Shown here piece by piece: positions 58,989-64,000 of a DNA stretch of 64,000 nucleotides. Position numbers and translations under genes: made by a program. The stretch is from Thalassotalea euphylliae (lineage in GTDB: Bacteria; Pseudomonadota; Gammaproteobacteria; Enterobacterales; Alteromonadaceae): positions 3,410,001 to 3,474,000 of the forward strand of contig NZ_QUOT01000001.1 in NCBI RefSeq assembly GCF_003390375.1, in the 5' to 3' direction. Numbering within the stretch: the first letter of the stretch is position 1; each line of letters starts with the position of its first letter. The notes under the pieces are model-generated. The model saw only the letters and a list, made by a program, of their open reading frames with translations. It searched no databases and was not told the DNA's origin.

Positions 58989-59519
58989 TTAGTTCTCTTT
59001 TATTGATTTAATAAGTTCGTATAAAACAGAAATCTTCCCTTTTAAGATATGGTTGTTCTCCTGAACCGCCATGTAACGACCTTTTAAATCTTCATGCTGA
59101 TCAGGGTATATATCTTTCAAAGCGACATACTCTTTTACCGCACCCAATCCTTCTAATAGCGCAGAATTATATTGATTTAACCGTTGAAGAAGCATTTGGG
59201 AGTAACTGACAGGTGAACTCGCACTCGCCTCTTCATACGGAATTGGCGATACCATTTCTTTTAAAATTGCGTGATCAAACAAGTCGCTTTTGGTGTAACG
59301 AGTAAGACCTTTCTTCTTGGTTGTACTTCTTGTTAACCAACCCCTTCGGGTTAATTTTAAAAGCTCTTCATAAACGAAACGACGGGATACCGTTGGGTTA
59401 AGTTCTGCATCTTGCTTTATTGCTATATATGCCGTTCTAATTTCAGTTGCAGTGAAGTGATTGACGTTGGGCATAGACAAAATTTGGATGACTGTTTTGT
59501 CTAGTTCGAATTTTTCCAT
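58989..59519 (-). CDS. Winged-helix-like protein paired with the truncated helicase
   Basis: 176 residues. The N-terminal half (about 1-90) looks like a winged helix (VIQILSMPNVNHFTATEIRT, RRFVYEELLKLTRRGWLTRS with a basic wing STTKKKGLTRY). The C-terminal half is helical and probably a coiled coil (YSQMLLQRLNQYNSALLEGL to the end). No family recognised. Its partner is the helicase gene 3 bases downstream, now truncated, so this is likely half of a broken two-gene system. Divergent from the Xre regulator; the 126-bp gap holds a 14-bp palindrome. Confidence 0.6.
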   Translation of the reverse strand: MEKFELDKTVIQILSMPNVNHFTATEIRTAYIAIKQDAELNPTVSRRFVYEELLKLTRRGWLTRSTTKKKGLTRYTKSDLFDHAILKEMVSPIPYEEASASSPVSYSQMLLQRLNQYNSALLEGLGAVKEYVALKDIYPDQHEDLKGRYMAVQENNHILKGKISVLYELIKSIKEN

Positions 59520-59557
59520 GCATAAACCTCAAAAAATATAATAAAAACACCTCAAAT

Positions 59558-59571
59558 ATGCATATATGCAT
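59558..59571. promoter_or_regulatory. 14-bp perfect palindrome in the divergent promoter region
   Basis: ATGCATATATGCAT, fully self-complementary, between the minus-strand winged-helix gene and the Xre gene; TATGCAA follows 13 bases later. The TGCA core is shared with the operators at 59966-60048, so it may be a further site for the Xre protein. Confidence 0.5.
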
Positions 59572-59645
59572 TGATTAGGATTATATGCAATCGTGTAAAA
59601 CAACGCAATGTGGGATATTTAATCTTTTGTGTTTGAGACAATCCA

Positions 59646-59876
59646 ATGGACGATTTTGCGAAAAAATTAGGTAAAAATATCAAGATGATGAGAGTCTTCA
59701 AAGATCAAAGCCAAGCTGAATTATCATTTAAATCAGGCTTGGATCAGAGTTATTTAAGTAGAGTTGAGAAAGGTACAGTTAACGTAACTGTAATTAAGTT
59801 ATGCGCTATCGCAAAAGCACTTGAATGTGAATTAACAGAACTACTGCCAGAAATAGATAAAACCAGTGCACTTTAA
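59646..59876 (+). CDS. Xre-family HTH regulator (controller-like)
   Basis: 76 residues, a single HTH_3 domain: LGKNIKMMRVFKDQSQAELS, then GLDQSYLSRVEKGTVNVTVI and LCAIAKALECELTELLP. Size and position upstream of a restriction-modification operon resemble controller (C) proteins and small island repressors. The paired inverted sites around the promoter 120-150 bp downstream are its most likely targets. Confidence 0.85.
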   Translation: MDDFAKKLGKNIKMMRVFKDQSQAELSFKSGLDQSYLSRVEKGTVNVTVIKLCAIAKALECELTELLPEIDKTSAL

Positions 59877-59965
59877 ATTTCCTATTTACGCCACTCCTAA
59901 AATCAATACAACACAATTTTACTAAAAACATACCTCCTAAACAGTCAATTTCGATCACAAATAAA

Positions 59966-59986
59966 TTGCACCATCCAAAAGATGCA
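59966..59986 (+). promoter_or_regulatory. Operator copy 1 upstream of the hsd operon promoter
   Basis: TTGCACCAT, six bases, GATGCA. It is repeated exactly in these 15 positions, with the same six-base gap, in inverted orientation at 60028-60048. It lies 10 bases upstream of the -35 element. Confidence 0.75.
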
Positions 59987-59995
59987 AACTAAGTG

Positions 59996-60024
59996 TTGAC
60001 TTAATAATCATTCCTCGCTATCTT
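59996..60024 (+). promoter_or_regulatory. Sigma-70 promoter of the half-hsdS/hsdM/hsdS operon
   Basis: TTGACT, 17-base spacer, TATCTT. Bracketed by inverted operators; the right one covers the expected transcription start. Confidence 0.75.
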
Positions 60025-60027
60025 TAA

Positions 60028-60048
60028 TGCATCATTTATATGGTGCAA
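60028..60048 (-). promoter_or_regulatory. Operator copy 2, inverted, overlapping the transcription start
   Basis: On the plus strand TGCATC, six bases, ATGGTGCAA, the exact reverse complement of copy 1 in its 15 defined positions. Bound protein here would block transcription initiation, and cooperative binding with copy 1 is plausible. Confidence 0.75.
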
Positions 60049-60054
60049 TTAATA

Positions 60055-60639
60055 ATGAATAAAACATTATCTGATATTGCGATTGTGAAAGCAGGCCACC
60101 CTTTTAGGGGAAAGATACCTGAAGACACGGAAGGTAACGCTTATGCGGTACAGATCAGGGATATTGATAACGATGGGATCATACAGTGGCATCAACTCAT
60201 TCGCACAAATATTACGGGGCGTAAAACACCTGACTGGTTACAAAAAGGCGATGTGCTGTTTGCGGCTCGTGGTGGTCGTAACTTAGCAGGTTGTGTTGGC
60301 GAGATTAATAAACCAACGGTTTGCGCACCCCATTATTTTTTAATTCAAGTAACCGATAAATCAGTGTTACCTGAATTTGTAGCTTGGCAGCTAAATCAAG
60401 ATGGTGCCCAGCGGTATTTTGCAAACTCTGCTGAAGGAAGCGCACAAACGAGCATTAGGCGAGCTGTATTAGAAGCAACTCCACTTGTGATTCCAACTAT
60501 CGAAAAGCAGCGAGCTATCGTCGAGTTTGATAACAAAGTTAAACAGGAAAAACAGGTGCTAAATGCTCTAATAGAGAACAGAGCGAAACAGATGCAAGGC
60601 ATAGCTAAAGAATTATTAGGCTCTGATTATCAGGGCTAA
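60055..60639 (+). CDS. Half-size HsdS-like specificity protein (single target-recognition domain)
   Basis: 194 residues from ATG 60055; an in-frame ATG at 60040 lies inside the operator and is less likely. One HsdS-type recognition domain is visible: LSDIAIVKAGHPFRGKIPED, WLQKGDVLFAARGGRNLAG, then the conserved end TPLVIPTIEKQRAIVEFDNK and a helical spacer ending MQGIAKELLGS. Full HsdS has two such units; this has one. Such half subunits can work as dimers or be alternative specificity units. It is the first gene of an operon with hsdM 28 bases downstream. Confidence 0.82.
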   Translation: MNKTLSDIAIVKAGHPFRGKIPEDTEGNAYAVQIRDIDNDGIIQWHQLIRTNITGRKTPDWLQKGDVLFAARGGRNLAGCVGEINKPTVCAPHYFLIQVTDKSVLPEFVAWQLNQDGAQRYFANSAEGSAQTSIRRAVLEATPLVIPTIEKQRAIVEFDNKVKQEKQVLNALIENRAKQMQGIAKELLGSDYQG

Positions 60640-60666
60640 ACAGAATTAAAATTAAGGACTTAAAAG

Positions 60667-62184
60667 ATGACGACGACACAAATAAATCAAGACGAAATTA
60701 ATAAGGCGGTATGGGCTGCCTGCGATACCTTTAGAGGCACGGTAGACCCCTCTATTTATAAAGATTTCATCTTAACCATGCTGTTCTTAAAGTATATCTC
60801 TGATGTATACCAAGATGAATACGACAAGCTTGTAGAGCAATATGGAGACAATCCTGAACTAATTCACGCAATGATGGCAAAGCAACGCTTTGTATTACCT
60901 TCAGGCTCAAGCTTTTGGGATCTATACGAGAAACGTCACGAAGCTGGTAACGGCCAGCGTATAGACCAAGCACTACATGCTATTGAAGAAGCAAACGGCA
61001 CTAAGCTAAAAAATGTGTTCCAAGACATTAGCTTTAACACTGATAAGCTAGGTCAAGAAAAGCAAAAGAACGACATTCTACGTCACCTGCTAGAAGACTT
61101 TGGTAAAGACATTCTTAACTTACGCCCAAGTCGTGTTGGCTCACTCGATATTATCGGTAATGCCTACGAATATCTAATTAAGCACTTTGCCGCAGGTAGT
61201 GGTAAGTCGGCTGGTGAGTTCTATACACCACCTGAAGTATCAGACTTATTGGCAGCTATTTTAGAGCCAAAAGAAGGGGATGAAATCTGCGATCCAGCTT
61301 GTGGCTCAGGCTCACTATTAATGAAGTGTGGCGCAATGGTACGCAAGAACTCAGGTTCTAAAAAGTACGCACTATACGGGCAAGAAGCTATCGGCTCTAC
61401 CTGGGCACTCGCTAAAATGAATATGTTTCTTCATGGTGAAGATAACCACCGCATTGAATGGGGCGATACCATTCGCCACCCTATGCTTTTAGACAAAGAA
61501 GGTACTGGTTTACTTCACTTCGATATTGTTACTGCAAACCCTCCTTTTTCACTCGATAAATGGGGCTTTGAAGGTGCGGCTAATGATGAGTTTGGTCGTT
61601 TCCGCCGTGGTGTGCCACCTAAGACCAAAGGTGACTACGCGTTTATCAGCCATATGATTGAAACATTGAAGCCAGAGTCAGGACGCATGGGGGTGGTAGT
61701 GCCACACGGTGTACTATTCCGCGCATCATCTGAAGGCAAAATCCGTACACAACTTATTGAAGAAAACTTACTCGATGCAGTGATTGGCTTACCAGAAAAG
61801 CTATTTTTTGGTACTGGTATTCCAGCGGCGATTCTTATCTTCAAAAAACATAAAGTTGACAACAATGTATTGTTTATTGATGCGAGTCGTGAGTTTAAGT
61901 CAGGTAAAAACCAAAACCAGCTAACTGAAGGTAATATTCAAAAGATTATAGACACCTACAAAGCCCGTGAAAACGTTGACAAATACGCTTATTTAGCAAC
62001 ATTTGATGAAGTTAAAGAAAACGACTTCAACCTTAACATACCGCGTTATGTTGATACCTTTGAAGAAGAAGCTGAGATTGATTTAGTGGCTGTTCGGAAT
62101 GAACGTGTTCAACTACAGAATGAGCTAAAAACTCTAGAAGCAGAAATGGAAGGCTATTTAAAGGAGTTGGGTTATGGTGCCTAA
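60667..62184 (+). CDS. hsdM: Type I restriction-modification DNA methyltransferase HsdM
   Basis: 505 residues. N-terminal HsdM_N helical domain (AVWAACDTFRGTVDPSIYKD), then N6-adenine methyltransferase: SAM-binding motif I EICDPACGSGSLLMK, catalytic motif IV TANPPFSLDKW (NPPF), and LPEKLFFGTGIPAAILIFKK. A C-terminal helical tail interacts with HsdS. Overlaps hsdS by 11 bases. Together with HsdS and an HsdR (not in the window) it would methylate and restrict DNA. Confidence 0.96.
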   Translation: MTTTQINQDEINKAVWAACDTFRGTVDPSIYKDFILTMLFLKYISDVYQDEYDKLVEQYGDNPELIHAMMAKQRFVLPSGSSFWDLYEKRHEAGNGQRIDQALHAIEEANGTKLKNVFQDISFNTDKLGQEKQKNDILRHLLEDFGKDILNLRPSRVGSLDIIGNAYEYLIKHFAAGSGKSAGEFYTPPEVSDLLAAILEPKEGDEICDPACGSGSLLMKCGAMVRKNSGSKKYALYGQEAIGSTWALAKMNMFLHGEDNHRIEWGDTIRHPMLLDKEGTGLLHFDIVTANPPFSLDKWGFEGAANDEFGRFRRGVPPKTKGDYAFISHMIETLKPESGRMGVVVPHGVLFRASSEGKIRTQLIEENLLDAVIGLPEKLFFGTGIPAAILIFKKHKVDNNVLFIDASREFKSGKNQNQLTEGNIQKIIDTYKARENVDKYAYLATFDEVKENDFNLNIPRYVDTFEEEAEIDLVAVRNERVQLQNELKTLEAEMEGYLKELGYGA

Positions 62185-63385
62185 TGGTTGGAAACTTGGA
62201 GTAATAAGCGAACTTGCTGATACTGTTATGGGTTACGCTTTTAAGAGTGCAGACTTTACTAAAACAGGTATTCCGCTATTAAGAATGGGTAACCTTTACC
62301 AGAACACATTGAGTTTTGAGCGTAGTCCTATTTATTTACCTGAATCATTTAAAAACGAATATGAAAGATTTCTCGTTAAACCAAACGACTTGGTAATGTC
62401 CATGACAGGGACTATGGGTAAAAGGGATTATGGTTTTACCGTTGAAATTCCTGAAGGTGCCCCTTGCTCTCTGTTAAACCAGCGAGTAATTAAATTTGTA
62501 CCAAAGCATGAATCTAGCTCTGGTTTTTTGCTGAACTTATTGCGAAGTGAAATAGTGTTATCGCGTTTATATGCAATTCCCGGAGGAACTAAGCAAGCTA
62601 ACTTGTCTGCTAAACAAATACAAGAGCTGCCTGCTCCTATTCCGCCACTTCAAGAACAACACAAAATAGCTAAAATCCTATCCACTTGGGATAAAGCGAT
62701 AAGCACCACAGAGTGCCTAATCGACAACAGTAAGCAGCAGAAAAAAGCGCTGATGCAACAACTGCTGACAGGCAAAAAGCGTTTGCTTGATGATTCAGGT
62801 AAACCATTTGAGAGTGATTGGGAAGATACCTTATTATCTGATTGGCTTGTCGAGTTTAAAGAAAAATCCATAAAACAAGATCAGCATCGTGTCTACACCT
62901 CTTCTAGAGCGGGTTTAGTACCACAAGACGAGTATTTCGGAAACTCTAGGATAGCGGATAGAAATAATATCGGTTTTCATGTGCTTCCTCCTGAGCATAT
63001 TACTTATCGCTCTCGAAGTGATGACGGTTTTTTCACTTTCAATCTCTTTAAAAGTAATGAAAATGGGATTATCAGTCATTACTACCCTGTTTTTTCTACC
63101 AAAGGAAATAATTCATTTTTCATCGCACTATTTGAGCAGTTCCGAGGTGTTTTTGGGAAGCATAGTGTTGGTACATCACAGAAGGTTCTGTCTTTAAACG
63201 CTTTAAGAGGAATTAAATTAAAGATTCCAGCAAAAGAAGAGCAACGAAAAATAGCTACTGTATTAAACTCTGCTGAGAAAGAAATACAGATTTTAGAACA
63301 ACAACTTGCTGACTTAAAACAAGAGAAAAAAGCTTTGATGCAGCAATTGTTAACGGGCAAGCGCAGAGTAAAAGTTAATAATTAA
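62174..63385 (+). CDS. hsdS: Type I restriction-modification specificity subunit HsdS
   Basis: 403 residues with two recognition domains. TRD1 (about 1-160) starts WKLGVISELADTVMGYAFKS; the central conserved region is LPAPIPPLQEQHKIAKILST, then KKALMQQLLTGKKRL. TRD2 (about 215-360) is followed by LKIPAKEEQRKIATVLNSAE and the second KKALMQQLLTGKRRV. The repeat of the spacer motif is the circular symmetry expected for HsdS. TRD2 ends in the same sort of conserved helix as the half-size protein upstream. It is followed after 9 bases by the deaminase-like gene with a strong AAGGAGG site. Confidence 0.95.
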   Translation: MVPNGWKLGVISELADTVMGYAFKSADFTKTGIPLLRMGNLYQNTLSFERSPIYLPESFKNEYERFLVKPNDLVMSMTGTMGKRDYGFTVEIPEGAPCSLLNQRVIKFVPKHESSSGFLLNLLRSEIVLSRLYAIPGGTKQANLSAKQIQELPAPIPPLQEQHKIAKILSTWDKAISTTECLIDNSKQQKKALMQQLLTGKKRLLDDSGKPFESDWEDTLLSDWLVEFKEKSIKQDQHRVYTSSRAGLVPQDEYFGNSRIADRNNIGFHVLPPEHITYRSRSDDGFFTFNLFKSNENGIISHYYPVFSTKGNNSFFIALFEQFRGVFGKHSVGTSQKVLSLNALRGIKLKIPAKEEQRKIATVLNSAEKEIQILEQQLADLKQEKKALMQQLLTGKRRVKVNN

Positions 63386-63394
63386 GGAGGATTT

Positions 63395-64000
63395 ATGAGC
63401 CTAAAATTTACAGGAACATTTCAGGAACTTCAAAGTAAGCTTGCTTCGCTTAGCGGTCAGTGGGATGACTCACAGTCAAACAAAAAAGTTCTCCGTTTAG
63501 GCACTGGCATATTAAATTGGTTTGAGTCTACGGGCACGATTCAATTTCAAGGCAGAGGTACTGATAAAGAAAAATTGGTGAGTCAAGTTCCTCATTTGAT
63601 TTACCCAGAGCAATTTGAGCAGAAAGAAGTTGTTGTCGCGCAAAATACGGATAGTTCATTAACTCAGGATATACCTGATAGCGACCTCACAATCGAACGA
63701 AAATACCTTAACTCAAAGATCAATGATAGCGAGTTAATTATTGGAATCGTTAGCGCTGTTGGAACAGAATCGAAGCGAGTCATCGATCCTTTGAAAGATA
63801 GATTACAAGGCTTTGGCTACAGCGTTGAAGAAATTAGGGTTTCAGGAATATTACCTGCATTCTCTAATGAAAGTGCTCATGAATATGAGCGTATAAAGCA
63901 TTATATGGCTTCAGGTGATCAATTACGCAAAGAAACCGAAAATAATGCTATTTTGGCTGCGGGAGTAACTAAACAAGTTTCTACACAGCGTGACAGTCAA
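63395..64000 (+). CDS. N-terminal part of an antiviral dCTP-deaminase-like protein (AvcD/DCD family) with an extra N-terminal module
   Basis: Open from ATG 63395 (AAGGAGG five bases upstream) to the window end, 202 codons. Residues 1-65 form a small module with GTGILNWFESTGTIQFQG, of a type I recall at the N-terminus of several defence proteins. A linker follows (66-110). From residue 112 the sequence reads SELIIGIVSAVGTESKRVID, GFGYSVEEIRVSGILPAF, EYERIKHYMASGDQLRK and NNAILAAGVTKQVSTQR, the pattern of the P-loop domain that precedes the deaminase in antiphage dCTP deaminases. The catalytic zinc motifs (HAE, PCxxC) would lie beyond the window. These enzymes drain dCTP during phage infection. 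It sits where hsdR would be expected after hsdS. Confidence 0.75.
   Translation, partial: MSLKFTGTFQELQSKLASLSGQWDDSQSNKKVLRLGTGILNWFESTGTIQFQGRGTDKEKLVSQVPHLIYPEQFEQKEVVVAQNTDSSLTQDIPDSDLTIERKYLNSKINDSELIIGIVSAVGTESKRVIDPLKDRLQGFGYSVEEIRVSGILPAFSNESAHEYERIKHYMASGDQLRKETENNAILAAGVTKQVSTQRDSQ

Noticed and set aside
60040..60054. ATG 60040 as the start of the half-HsdS gene
   Set aside because: It lies within the inverted operator and close to the expected transcription start; ATG 60055 is more plausible.

Overview
The window is chromosomal DNA of a marine gammaproteobacterium of the order Alteromonadales, most likely Colwelliaceae (Colwellia/Thalassotalea-like). This is inferred from the AT-rich base composition, the 16S/23S sequence style, the gene content and the gene order. 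The order pilC-pilB-(x)-pilA-nadC-ampD-ampE-pdhR-aceE-aceF-lpd-(x)-acnB is the classic gammaproteobacterial neighbourhood also known from E. coli (hofC-hofB-ppdD-nadC-ampD-ampE-pdhR-aceEF-lpd-acnB).

1-8967: type IV pilus genes on the minus strand (pilC cut by the window edge, pilB, pilA). A membrane-bound sulfatase/phosphotransferase-like gene sits between pilB and pilA. They are followed by nadC and a retropepsin-like protease, with ampD-ampE divergent.

8968-22890: central carbon metabolism. pdhR has a recognisable PdhR operator upstream and is followed by aceE, aceF and lpd (pyruvate dehydrogenase complex). A small secreted protein follows, then two divergent aconitase B genes: a 937-residue long form on minus and the usual 867-residue form on plus.

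22891-32030: mixed genes. These are a LysE-type exporter broken by one in-frame amber codon, an alpha/beta hydrolase, a VF530-family protein, a REC-EAL c-di-GMP phosphodiesterase, a TonB-like anchored protein, an O-antigen-ligase-like protein, a small secreted protein, and the LapD/LapG pair that controls surface-adhesin release through c-di-GMP.

32178-51058: an exopolysaccharide locus. It holds a Wzx-like flippase, several glycosyltransferases, a Wzy-like polymerase, a VPLPA/PEP-CTERM surface protein, WcaF/WcaI-like enzymes, gmd (frameshifted at its start as given) and fcl for GDP-L-fucose, and a WcaJ-like initiating transferase. An export module follows (outer-membrane barrel, Wza-like, Wzc-like kinase, CpsB-like phosphatase, VpsP-like) whose order resembles Vibrio vps cluster II.

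51059-57540: a complete rrn operon with two near-identical promoters, 16S, tRNA-Ala(TGC), a fragment of tRNA-Ile, tRNA-Ile(GAT), 23S, 5S and a terminator, then a 29-nt remnant of a second 5S.

57541-64000: a defence-type island. An intact IS3-family element truncates a helicase-like gene that was paired with a winged-helix-like gene. Next come a divergent Xre regulator and a type I restriction-modification operon: a half-size HsdS-like protein, HsdM, full HsdS, then a gene cut by the window end. The promoter of that operon is bracketed by a striking pair of inverted operators. The cut gene reads as a small N-terminal module fused to the P-loop domain typical of antiviral dCTP deaminases (AvcD/DCD family). 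This composite hsd plus deaminase island is the most interesting part of the window.
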